Positions 1-6,525 of a stretch of DNA of 7,205 nucleotides are shown piece by piece. The notes beneath the pieces are model-generated. The model was not told the origin of the DNA. It made no database searches and was given only the letters and a program-made list of their open reading frames with translations. Within the stretch, counting starts at the first letter, position 1. Every line of letters begins with the position of its first letter. Made by a program: the position numbers and the translations under genes. The stretch is from Campylobacteraceae bacterium (lineage in GTDB: Bacteria; Campylobacterota; Campylobacteria; Campylobacterales; Sulfurovaceae), in the NCBI GenBank assembly GCA_027002665.1, contig JALWZK010000099.1, positions 1 to 7,205 on the forward strand. The letters are read 5' to 3'.

Positions 1-108
1 CTCCAATAGACTATTAATGCTATTTTTTTTTAAGATATATACTAAGAGTAGAAATAGAGATATGGATATAGCTATAAGTCCAGATATTAAGAGTTGAATA
101 TCCCCCAT
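1..108 (-). CDS. N-terminal fragment of an unidentified small membrane protein (truncated by window edge)
   Basis: An open frame of 36 codons begins at an ATG at 106-108 and runs off the left edge without a stop. It starts 7 bases after the TAA of the TPR gene, with a weak AAAGA-type ribosome site formed around that stop codon, so it is probably the third gene of the clpB unit. The visible peptide begins MGDIQ, has one hydrophobic segment at about residues 6-26, then the basic stretch KKN. By the positive-inside rule this predicts an N-out/C-in anchor with the rest of the protein in the cytoplasm. No family motif lies in the visible part. Proteins with an N-terminal anchor and a cytoplasmic body, such as RmuC, would fit, but this is speculation. 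The frame is believable because of its tight spacing and its clean hydrophobic profile. Confidence 0.6.
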   Translation of the reverse strand, partial: MGDIQLLISGLIAISISLFLLLVYILKKNSINSLLE

Positions 109-115
109 TCTATCT

Positions 116-748
116 TTATGAAAGTTCTCTTATCATTCTCTTTGCCTCATCTATTGACGGGTCAAGCTCATAAGCTTTTCTATAGTTCTCTAAGGCCTCA
201 CTCTTTCTCCCCATATAGTATAGAGTATTGGCATAATTAAAGTAGTGAGGTGCATATTGAGGGTCCAACTCAATGGCCTTCTTATGATACTCTACAGATA
301 GTTTATCATTTCCCAACTTATGATATATATTTGCAAGAGAGACCAATGCAATATCCTCATTTGGATTTAATTCTAAGATATGTTGATAGACCTCTTTTGC
401 CTCATCTAATCTATTTAAGTTAATAAGAGTGTAACCACGCTTTAATAGAAACTCAATATTATCTTTATCTAAGATTAATGCACTGGAGATTGCCTTATCT
501 GCTTCAATAAAATCTTTTTTTTCCAATGCTCTATCTGCCATCTCGCTTAACTGCTCTATTCGTGATAGCTTAGGTGGTGGAGTTGAAAAACTCTTATTCA
601 TATTTGTAATATTACCAATATTATCATCACTTCTCTTTGCCTCAAAATCAACTCCCCTCTTGGGGAAGTCGCCTGAAAATAGCTGTTTAAAAAATAAAAG
701 AAAAATTATAATTGCGATTATAAAAAGTAAAAATTGAAATATACTCAT
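116..748 (-). CDS. Membrane-anchored tetratricopeptide-repeat protein
   Basis: This 210-residue protein has an uncleaved N-terminal hydrophobic helix (about residues 3-20). It is followed by basic residues (K21, K30, R31), which predicts that the rest faces the cytoplasm. A linker with a PPP run (57-59) leads into about four 34-residue TPR units at roughly 63-96, 97-130, 131-164 and 165-198. The last three are clear, with the usual A/Y/A spacing and ends such as ELNPN, ELDPQ and ELDPS. TPR arrays bind peptides or partner proteins; no enzymatic domain is present, so a scaffold or adaptor role is inferred and the partner is unknown. The ATG at 746-748 has a strong ribosome site (AGGGAGA, 753-759). 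The gene lies 58 bp after clpB on the same strand and 7 bp before the next gene. A link to ClpB is suggested only by position. Confidence 0.85.
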   Translation of the reverse strand: MSIFQFLLFIIAIIIFLLFFKQLFSGDFPKRGVDFEAKRSDDNIGNITNMNKSFSTPPPKLSRIEQLSEMADRALEKKDFIEADKAISSALILDKDNIEFLLKRGYTLINLNRLDEAKEVYQHILELNPNEDIALVSLANIYHKLGNDKLSVEYHKKAIELDPQYAPHYFNYANTLYYMGRKSEALENYRKAYELDPSIDEAKRMIRELS

Positions 749-759
749 ATTGTCTCCCT

Positions 760-790
760 GTTAGTTAATCGAATAATATGATAAACTAAC
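760..790 (-). other. Inverted repeat (stem-loop) between clpB and the TPR gene
   Basis: GTTAGTTAATC (760-770) and GATAAACTAAC (780-790) pair over 11 positions with one mismatch around a 9-base loop. On the transcribed minus strand the hairpin begins 16 bases after the clpB stop and ends right before the AGGGAGA ribosome site of the TPR gene. No U tract follows on either strand, so it is not a standard intrinsic terminator. It could mark an RNA processing or stability site, or modulate TPR-gene translation. The stem is A/U-rich and so only moderately stable. Confidence 0.4.
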
Positions 791-806
791 TTAGAGATGA
801 CAAAAA

Positions 807-3380
807 TTATTTAATATTTACGATAACTTCTCCATTTTTTACATCAAAATTGACAATATTTCCTTCATTAACTCTATCTTCTAAGATTAATTCAGCCAAT
901 CTATCCTCTACAATATCATATAATGCTCTCTTTAATGGTCTTGCTCCATATACAGGGTCAAATCCAGCCTCTGCAATATAGGCTTTTGCATTATCACTTA
1001 GTGTCACTTTAATATCTCTATTTGCCAATTTTGCCTCTATATCTCTAAATAGAATATCTACTATCTTTTTAATAGCCTCCATATCGAGCGGATTAAATAT
1101 CACTATATCATCTAATCTATTTAAAAATTCCGGTTTAAAGTATCGTTTTAGTTCATCATTTACAGCTTTTTCTCTATCTATTGGGTCACGGAACTCCATT
1201 ATCTTATCACTCGCTATATTTGATGTCATAATAATAATGGTGTTTTTAAAATCTATTGTGACACCCTTATTGTCTGTCAATCTTCCATCATCAAGCACTT
1301 GAAGTAGAGTATTAAATACATCTGGGTGTGCTTTCTCTATCTCATCAAATAGAACTACGGAGTAAGGTTTTCTTCTAACCGCCTCAGTTAGTTGTCCACC
1401 CTCATCATACCCGACATATCCCGGAGGTGCTCCTACCAATCTTGATACAGAGTGTTTCTCCATATATTCACTCATATCAATTCTAATTAAGGATTTTTCT
1501 GAATCAAATAGGAACTTAGCAAGGGTTTTTGCAACTTGTGTCTTACCAACTCCGGTTGGACCTAAGAACATAAAGCTACCAATAGGTCTATTCACATCAC
1601 TGAGACCCGCCTTATTTCTCTTAATAGCCTTAGATACAGCTCTTATTGCCTCATCTTGTCCAACCACCTCCTCTTTTAATATTCTTTCGATATTTAAAAT
1701 CTTATCCTTTTCACTCTGTAACATCTTATTCACAGGAATACCTGTCCAACGACTAACAATATTTGCAATCATCTCTTCGTCCACAGAGTTTTTAAGTAGA
1801 GTTCCATCTTTCTGCATCTGTTTCCACTTATTCTCTAACTCTTTTAACTCCTTCTCTTTGGCTGGAATCTGTCCATACTGTATCTCTGCAACTTTGGATA
1901 GATTTCCCTCTCTCTGTGCTGCTGATGCCTTTATTTTTAACTCTTCAATAGTCGCTTTTATCTTCGCTATATCATTAAATACAGCTTTCTCATTCTCAAA
2001 TTGACTCTCAAGAGACATTCTCTTCTCTTTAAGATTAGCCAACTCTTTTTCAATCTCTTCCAATCTATTGGCATTCTTGTCTTGCTCTTCCATAAGTAGA
2101 GCCTCTTTTTCAACCTGAAGTGTTGCAATCTCTCTCTTTATCTTAGCAAGTTCTGTTGGCTCACTCTCTATTTGCATTTTAAGTTCAGCTGCCGCCTCAT
2201 CTATAAGGTCAATCGCTTTATCTGGTAAGAATCTATCCGTAATATATCTATCACTCAGCTTAGCTGAAGCGACAAGTGCTGAATCTAATATTGTTACATT
2301 ATGGTGTGCCTCTAATCTATCTTTAATCCCTCTTAGGATTCTCAATGCCTCATTAATTGTTGGCTCATTAACTTGAACCGGTTGAAATCTTCTCTGGAGA
2401 GCTGCATCTTTTTCAAAATATTTTCTATACTCTTTTAGAGTTGTAGCCCCGATTGTATGGAGTTCTCCTCTTGCAAGAGCAGGTTTTAAGATATTTGCCG
2501 CATCCATACTACCTTCACTTGCTCCTGCTCCAACAATGGTGTGTATCTCATCAATAAATAGAATTATATTGGAAGCTCTCTTTACCTCATCAATAACAGC
2601 TTTTAGTCTATCCTCAAACTCTCCTCTATATTTAGCACCTGCTATTAGACGACTCATATCTAAGGATATTACTCTCATATTTTGAAGACTTAGAGGAACT
2701 TCTTTATTTACAATTCTTTGAGCCAACCCCTCTACGATAGCAGTTTTACCTGTTCCCGGTTCGCCTATTAGAATAGGATTATTTTTGGTTTTACGAATTA
2801 AGATTTGCATCATTCGTTGAATCTCATCATCTCGTCCAATTATAGGGTCAAGTTCACCATCTATCGCCTTTTTATTTAAATCAATTCCATACTGCTCAAG
2901 TGCCTCTAATGCCTCATCTGCACTCTGTGTATCTATACTCTTTCCACCTCTAATAGCCTCTAAGGTCTTTTTTAACTCCATTAAATCGAGATATTTTCCA
3001 AGTGTATCTTTAATAAAAGACTCTTTTATATTTGCAATGAGCCATGTATCGACAGAGATATAGGAGTCGCCATTTGCACTCATTACCCCCTCTGCCTCTT
3101 GCAGTGACTGTATAGTCTTTTGGGATAGTCTAATAGTCTCTTTTGTGACTGTTGATGCCTTTGGCAGTCTATTTACTGCACTCTTAACCTCCAACTCTAT
3201 TGCACTCTTATCTATATTCATCTTATTCAGAGCTTGATGTAGTAGTGAATTGGTATTGGTTAATAGTGACCACAATAGATGGAGTGGATGAACCTCTTGG
3301 TTTTTATTGTGTAGTGCGAGAGATACTCCAGACTCTATCGTTGCACTCATCTGATGTGTCAATTTCTCTAATATATTCAC
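807..3380 (-). CDS. clpB: ATP-dependent protein disaggregase ClpB
   Basis: ClpB is a cytoplasmic Hsp100 hexamer that, with DnaK/DnaJ/GrpE, threads proteins out of aggregates. The 857 residues match the family's full length. The substrate-binding N domain is at about 1-145. AAA+ domain 1 has Walker A GEPGTGKT (206-213), pore loop GAKYRG (Y251), Walker B LFIDE (D277, E278) and arginine fingers R330/R331. The coiled-coil middle domain (about 400-530), including Y502, separates ClpB from ClpA. AAA+ domain 2 has Walker A GPTGVGKT (607-614), pore loop GYVGY (Y655), Walker B LFDE (D679, E680), R755 and sensor 2 GARPLKR (R814). I see no ClpP-docking IGL/IGF loop, as expected. The start is GTG at 3378-3380: an in-frame TAA lies just two codons upstream (3384-3386) and AAGGA sits 7 bases before it. 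A consensus promoter precedes it. No frameshift or missing catalytic residue is seen. Confidence 0.98.
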   Translation of the reverse strand: MNILEKLTHQMSATIESGVSLALHNKNQEVHPLHLLWSLLTNTNSLLHQALNKMNIDKSAIELEVKSAVNRLPKASTVTKETIRLSQKTIQSLQEAEGVMSANGDSYISVDTWLIANIKESFIKDTLGKYLDLMELKKTLEAIRGGKSIDTQSADEALEALEQYGIDLNKKAIDGELDPIIGRDDEIQRMMQILIRKTKNNPILIGEPGTGKTAIVEGLAQRIVNKEVPLSLQNMRVISLDMSRLIAGAKYRGEFEDRLKAVIDEVKRASNIILFIDEIHTIVGAGASEGSMDAANILKPALARGELHTIGATTLKEYRKYFEKDAALQRRFQPVQVNEPTINEALRILRGIKDRLEAHHNVTILDSALVASAKLSDRYITDRFLPDKAIDLIDEAAAELKMQIESEPTELAKIKREIATLQVEKEALLMEEQDKNANRLEEIEKELANLKEKRMSLESQFENEKAVFNDIAKIKATIEELKIKASAAQREGNLSKVAEIQYGQIPAKEKELKELENKWKQMQKDGTLLKNSVDEEMIANIVSRWTGIPVNKMLQSEKDKILNIERILKEEVVGQDEAIRAVSKAIKRNKAGLSDVNRPIGSFMFLGPTGVGKTQVAKTLAKFLFDSEKSLIRIDMSEYMEKHSVSRLVGAPPGYVGYDEGGQLTEAVRRKPYSVVLFDEIEKAHPDVFNTLLQVLDDGRLTDNKGVTIDFKNTIIIMTSNIASDKIMEFRDPIDREKAVNDELKRYFKPEFLNRLDDIVIFNPLDMEAIKKIVDILFRDIEAKLANRDIKVTLSDNAKAYIAEAGFDPVYGARPLKRALYDIVEDRLAELILEDRVNEGNIVNFDVKNGEVIVNIK

Positions 3381-3387
3381 AGTTTAT

Positions 3388-3392
3388 TCCTT
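3388..3392 (-). promoter_or_regulatory. Ribosome binding site fixing the GTG start of clpB
   Basis: AAGGA on the minus strand lies 7 bases before the GTG at 3378-3380. An in-frame stop two codons upstream leaves no room for a longer protein, and the next methionine (residue 11) would cut into the conserved N domain. Confidence 0.8.
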
Positions 3393-3418
3393 TTTTTTAA
3401 AAAACTTTAATCCGTGAC

Positions 3419-3447
3419 ATTATACATCTTTAGTCTAATATTGTCAA
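3419..3447 (-). promoter_or_regulatory. Consensus sigma-70 promoter of clpB
   Basis: Read on the minus strand, TTGACA (3442-3447) and TATAAT (3419-3424) both match the textbook hexamers exactly and are separated by 17 bases. Transcription would start near 3412, giving a leader of about 30 nt that carries the AAGGA ribosome site. Campylobacterota promoters usually keep only the -10 box, so a full -35 box is notable. I found no HspR-type (CTTGAGT inverted repeat) or CIRCE-type operator around it, and no sigma-32-like -10, so stress control of clpB is not visible here. Confidence 0.8.
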
Positions 3448-3450
3448 GGT

Positions 3451-3456
3451 TATAAT
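3451..3456 (+). promoter_or_regulatory. Candidate distal -10 box for ctpA
   Basis: A TATAAT hexamer on the plus strand has no good -35 at 17 bases upstream, which is common in this phylum. It lies next to the clpB -35 box on the other strand, so the two promoters would overlap. It would give a leader of about 100 nt. In AT-rich DNA such a hexamer can occur by chance. Confidence 0.35.
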
Positions 3457-3510
3457 ATACATTTTTAATAAAATTAGAAAATAATACTATATATTAGAGA
3501 ACTTTTAGTA

Positions 3511-3525
3511 TTTTTTGAATAAAAT
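3511..3525 (+). promoter_or_regulatory. Candidate proximal promoter for ctpA
   Basis: A T6 tract (3511-3516) followed by GAA and TAAAAT (3520-3525) resembles the campylobacterial style of promoter, which has a T-rich stretch before a -10 box and no -35. Transcription would start near 3532, about 30 nt before the ctpA start codon and just upstream of its AGGA. This is a choice by position and shape only. Confidence 0.35.
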
Positions 3526-3560
3526 ACAACTTAAAATAATGACAGGATTACATAAATATA

Positions 3561-4877
3561 ATGATAAAAATAGATAAAAAAACTATATTTTTTGGTTTTC
3601 TTTCTGCTGTTACAGCCTCTATGGTTATGGTAAGTAGTGCTAAGGCAGATAATTTCTATATTGCAAAACCAAATAATGAGACCTCTAAGCTTCAAGCATA
3701 TTTAAAATTTACAAAAATAGTCTCATTAATAGAAGAACAGTATGTTGATGAATTAAATACAAGTGATATTATTGATAAGGCATTGAAAGGATTGCTCTCA
3801 AATCTCGACGCACACTCATCATTTATGGACGCTAAGGAGTCCAAAGAGCTTGAGGTGCAGACAAATGGAGAGTTTGGAGGATTGGGTATCAGTGTAGGTA
3901 TGAAAGATGGAGCATTAACTGTCATTGCACCAATAGAGGGGACACCTGCCGATAGAGCTGGAATGAAGGCTAATGATATTATCTTAAAGATTAATGATGA
4001 GGCCACTATTGGAATGACTATAGATAAGGCTGTTAGTTTAATGAGAGGAAAGCCGGGGACTCCCATTACACTAACAGTTATTAGAAAAGGTGAAATGAAA
4101 CCATTGGTTATTAAGATAGTTAGAGATATTATTGAGATACAGTCGGTCTATGCTAAAACGATTGATGATGATATACTCTATCTTAGAATTACATCTTTTG
4201 ACCAGAAAGTTGTAAGTAGTATGAAAAAGGCGATAAAGGAGCATCCTAAAACGAAAGGTATTATTCTTGACCTTAGAAATAATCCCGGTGGACTCCTAAA
4301 TCAAGCAATTGGTGTCGTGGATATGTTTGTTGACCATGGAATAATTGTTAGTCAAAAGGGTAGAGTTGCAAGTGAAAATATAATATATAATGCAAGAAGG
4401 CGAGGAAGTGATACAAAAACTCCGCTTGTAGTGTTGGTCAATGATGGAAGTGCCAGTGCAAGTGAAATTGTCTCAGGTTCTCTTCAAGATAACAAGAGAG
4501 CTATTATTGTAGGACAGAAGACATTTGGGAAGGGTTCAGTCCAAGTTGTTATGCCTATTGGAAATGGGGAGTCTATACGCCTTACAATTGCGAGATACTA
4601 TCTTCCGAGTGGGAGAACTATTCAAGCTGTTGGAGTTACTCCTGATATAGAGGTGCCTTATGGTGAGATAAAAAAGGCAGAGGAGATAATCTCTATTAAA
4701 GAGAAAGATTTACGAAAACATCTACAGAGTGAGCTTGAAAAAGTTAATGGTGTTAAAAAGAGTAAAAAAGATAAAAAGAATAAAAAAATTATTACTGGAG
4801 AGCAGGTTTATAAAGATTTACAACTTAAGAGTGCAGTTGATATCTTAAAGGCACTCATAATAAGCAATCGAAAATAA
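3561..4877 (+). CDS. ctpA: Carboxyl-terminal processing protease, S41 family (CtpA/Prc-like)
   Basis: This exported serine protease cleaves proteins near their C-termini in the periplasm; relatives process or degrade envelope proteins. A signal peptide covers residues 1-29, with K3/K6/K7, a hydrophobic core and cleavage expected after AKA. A PDZ domain spans about 102-176 and holds the GGLGI and AGM motifs. The S41 catalytic core follows (about 200-365). S299 in GSASASEI is the predicted nucleophile and K324 in TFGKG the general base. Q328 falls where the third residue of the Bacillus CtpB triad sits (Ser, Lys +25, Gln +29). The substrate-pocket motif LDLRNNPGG is at 236-244. The 438-residue length is normal for the family. 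A lysine-rich stretch (about 399-409) lies before the C-terminus. The ATG at 3561 has AGGA (3544-3547) unusually far upstream (13 bases), but only this start gives an intact signal peptide. It heads the rightward operon, 9 bp before purC. Confidence 0.95.
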   Translation: MIKIDKKTIFFGFLSAVTASMVMVSSAKADNFYIAKPNNETSKLQAYLKFTKIVSLIEEQYVDELNTSDIIDKALKGLLSNLDAHSSFMDAKESKELEVQTNGEFGGLGISVGMKDGALTVIAPIEGTPADRAGMKANDIILKINDEATIGMTIDKAVSLMRGKPGTPITLTVIRKGEMKPLVIKIVRDIIEIQSVYAKTIDDDILYLRITSFDQKVVSSMKKAIKEHPKTKGIILDLRNNPGGLLNQAIGVVDMFVDHGIIVSQKGRVASENIIYNARRRGSDTKTPLVVLVNDGSASASEIVSGSLQDNKRAIIVGQKTFGKGSVQVVMPIGNGESIRLTIARYYLPSGRTIQAVGVTPDIEVPYGEIKKAEEIISIKEKDLRKHLQSELEKVNGVKKSKKDKKNKKIITGEQVYKDLQLKSAVDILKALIISNRK

Positions 4878-4880
4878 GGA
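4876..4880 (+). promoter_or_regulatory. Ribosome binding site fixing the GTG start of purC
   Basis: AAGGA overlaps the last two bases of the ctpA TAA stop and stands 6 bases before the GTG at 4887-4889. The protein then begins [11 protein letters not shown], as PurC proteins normally do. This supports GTG as the true start and suggests that termination of ctpA translation feeds purC. Confidence 0.75.
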
Positions 4881-4886
4881 TAGTAG

Positions 4887-5609
4887 GTGAAAAAAACTAA
4901 ACTACTCTATGAGGGAAAAGCTAAAAAAATCTGGCTAACAGATGATGAGAGTCTCTTAATTTCAGAATTTAAAGATGATTTGACTGCTGGAAATGGGGCT
5001 ATGAAATCGACTGAAGAGGGGAAAGGAGCTTTAAATAATAGAATCTCAACAGTGCTATTTAAACTCTTAAATAGTAAGGGTATCCCCACCCATTTTATAA
5101 AACAGCTTGATGATAATCTCATGTTGCATAAAAAGACAGAGGTTATTAAGATAGAGGTGATAGTTAGAAATATAGCAACGGGAAGTCTGAGTAGAAATCT
5201 GGGAATAGAAGATGGAAAGGTGCTACCTTTTACTCTAATTGAGTTTGATTATAAAAATGATGAGTTGGGTGACCCTAAATTAAATGACCAACACTGTCTT
5301 ATATTGGAGTTGGTTAGAGATAGAGATGAGCTTGACTATATTAGATATATAGCAAGAAAGATAAATCGCATATTACAAGAGTTCTATATTAAGAGAGATT
5401 TGATATTGGTCGATTTTAAATTGGAGTTTGGTAGAGATAAATATGATAATATTATACTTATTGATGAGCTAAGTCCAGATAACTTTAGACTTTGGGATAG
5501 TAAATCGGGTGAAAAGATGGATAAAGATAGATTTAGAGAAGGGCTTGGTGGATTAAAGGTTGCATATCAAGAGGTTCTGAATAGAGTTTTAAGAGAAGAG
5601 GAGAAGTAG
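4887..5609 (+). CDS. purC: Phosphoribosylaminoimidazole-succinocarboxamide (SAICAR) synthase
   Basis: PurC catalyses the ATP-dependent joining of CAIR and aspartate to give SAICAR in de novo purine synthesis, in the cytoplasm. The 240 residues equal the usual bacterial length. Family hallmarks are the N-terminal [11 protein letters not shown] nucleotide-binding strand (6-16), EVIVRN followed by ATGSLSR (90-103, with E90 and R94), GDP (128-130), VDFKLEFG (175-182), and the C-terminal [11 protein letters not shown] (194-204) that helps bind metal and substrate. The GTG start is supported by AAGGA 6 bases upstream. It sits 9 bp after ctpA, and its TAG stop shares its G with the GTG start of purS, so it is an internal gene of a coupled operon. 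The gene is intact. Confidence 0.97.
   Translation: MKKTKLLYEGKAKKIWLTDDESLLISEFKDDLTAGNGAMKSTEEGKGALNNRISTVLFKLLNSKGIPTHFIKQLDDNLMLHKKTEVIKIEVIVRNIATGSLSRNLGIEDGKVLPFTLIEFDYKNDELGDPKLNDQHCLILELVRDRDELDYIRYIARKINRILQEFYIKRDLILVDFKLEFGRDKYDNIILIDELSPDNFRLWDSKSGEKMDKDRFREGLGGLKVAYQEVLNRVLREEEK
5598..5603 (+). promoter_or_regulatory. Ribosome binding site for the GTG start of purS
   Basis: GAGGAG inside the last codons of purC lies 5 bases before the purS GTG at 5609-5611, which overlaps the purC TAG by one base. The strong site and the overlap support this start and translational coupling. Confidence 0.75.
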
Positions 5610-5851
5610 TGAAAGCGATTGTAAATATATTTTTAAAAGATGGTGTTCTCGACCCACAAGGTAAAGCAATTCACCACGCATTAGACGCTATGAATTTTGA
5701 AGGGGTTGAAGATGTTAGAATGGGCAAACAGATAGTTCTAAAACTATCTACTACATCTAAGGAGAAGGCCTTAGATGAGGTAGAGAAGATGGCTCAAGAG
5801 ATTTTGGCAAATACTGTAATAGAAGATTATACCATAGAGATAGTTGAATGA
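5609..5851 (+). CDS. purS: Phosphoribosylformylglycinamidine (FGAM) synthase, PurS subunit
   Basis: PurS is the small subunit that bridges PurL and PurQ in the three-part FGAM synthase, which converts FGAR, glutamine and ATP to FGAM. The 80 residues match the family's usual size. The sequence has the typical start (KAIVNIFLKDGVLDPQGKAI), with the conserved V-LDPQG-A pattern at 13-20, and the central GVEDVRMGK (32-40) found in most PurS proteins. It has no catalytic residue of its own and is thought to form dimers. The GTG start shares one base with the purC stop, and the TGA stop overlaps the purQ ATG by four bases. Having this gene implies a small-type PurL elsewhere in the genome, unlike the single long PurL of gammaproteobacteria. 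Confidence 0.95.
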   Translation: MKAIVNIFLKDGVLDPQGKAIHHALDAMNFEGVEDVRMGKQIVLKLSTTSKEKALDEVEKMAQEILANTVIEDYTIEIVE

Positions 5852-6525
5852 GAAGTATAGCTATATTACAATTTCCCGGCACAAATTGCGACTTAGACAC
5901 CAAGTATGCTTTTGAAAAATTGGGTTGTAAGACTCAAATTGTCTGGCATAAAGAGACAACTCTCCCTACGAATATAGATTTGGTGGTAATTCCGGGGGGA
6001 TTTTCCTATGGGGATTATCTTCGTGCCGGTGCAATAGCAAAATTTTCTCCAATTATTAGAGCTGTTGTAGAGTATGCAGATAGTGGTGGGAGAGTTTTGG
6101 GTATCTGTAATGGATTTCAAATCTTAACAGAGATAGGACTCTTAGAGGGAGCATTAAAGCGAAATATAAATCTTCACTTTATCTCTAAGTTACAGAGTAT
6201 AAAGGTTATCAATAGTGATAACGCCTTTTTACAAAAATATGAAGAGGGTAAAATTTTATATATTCCAATAGCCCATGCTGATGGAAATTACTATATTGAT
6301 GATAGTGGATATAAGAAGTTAAAAGAGAATGGACAGATTTTACTCCAATATACAGATGCAAGGGGAGAGAGAGAGATTGTAAATGGCTCTGTCGATTCAA
6401 TTGCAGGAATTTGTAATAGAGATAGAAATGTATTTGGGCTTATGCCTCACCCAGAGAGGGCTATAGAGTCTATCTTAGGTAGTGAAGATGGGGTTAAGAT
6501 GTTAGAGGGACTTATTTCAGAATGA
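5848..6525 (+). CDS. purQ: FGAM synthase, glutamine amidotransferase subunit PurQ
   Basis: PurQ is a class I glutaminase that releases ammonia from glutamine and passes it to PurL. All key parts are visible in 225 residues: the N-terminal LQFPGTNCD (7-15), PGGFSYGDYLR (49-59), the nucleophile elbow GICNGFQ with C87, and the C-terminal MPHPERA giving H201 and E203 of the triad. The length is normal for the stand-alone subunit. The ATG overlaps the purS TGA (ATGA, 5848-5851) and no strong ribosome site precedes it, so translation probably depends on ribosomes finishing purS. It ends in the same kind of ATGA overlap with the following gene. Confidence 0.97.
   Translation: MRSIAILQFPGTNCDLDTKYAFEKLGCKTQIVWHKETTLPTNIDLVVIPGGFSYGDYLRAGAIAKFSPIIRAVVEYADSGGRVLGICNGFQILTEIGLLEGALKRNINLHFISKLQSIKVINSDNAFLQKYEEGKILYIPIAHADGNYYIDDSGYKKLKENGQILLQYTDARGEREIVNGSVDSIAGICNRDRNVFGLMPHPERAIESILGSEDGVKMLEGLISE

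Noticed and set aside
760..790. Intrinsic terminator after clpB
   Set aside because: The hairpin is AT-rich and no U tract follows on either strand; the next gene starts at once, so read-through is more likely.
3200..3400. Plus-strand open frame antisense to the 5' end of clpB
   Set aside because: It lies opposite the conserved ClpB N domain, has no ribosome site and a low-complexity, non-protein-like composition; it is a shadow of clpB.
3391..3404. T8-A6 tract before clpB as a terminator or phase-variable switch
   Set aside because: It has no GC stem and lies in the clpB leader upstream of the ribosome site, so length changes would not alter start-site spacing. It is best read as AT-rich leader DNA.
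3692..4066. Minus-strand 124-codon open frame within ctpA
   Set aside because: It is antisense to the conserved PDZ region of CtpA and has no promoter, ribosome site or recognisable domain; it reflects codon structure on the real strand.
4907..5122. Minus-strand open frame within purC
   Set aside because: It is fully covered by the conserved N-terminal half of PurC and has no independent support.
5893..6400. Minus-strand open frames of 75 and 63 codons within purQ
   Set aside because: Both are antisense to the intact PurQ coding sequence, with atypical composition (rich in His, Ser, Tyr) and no start signals.
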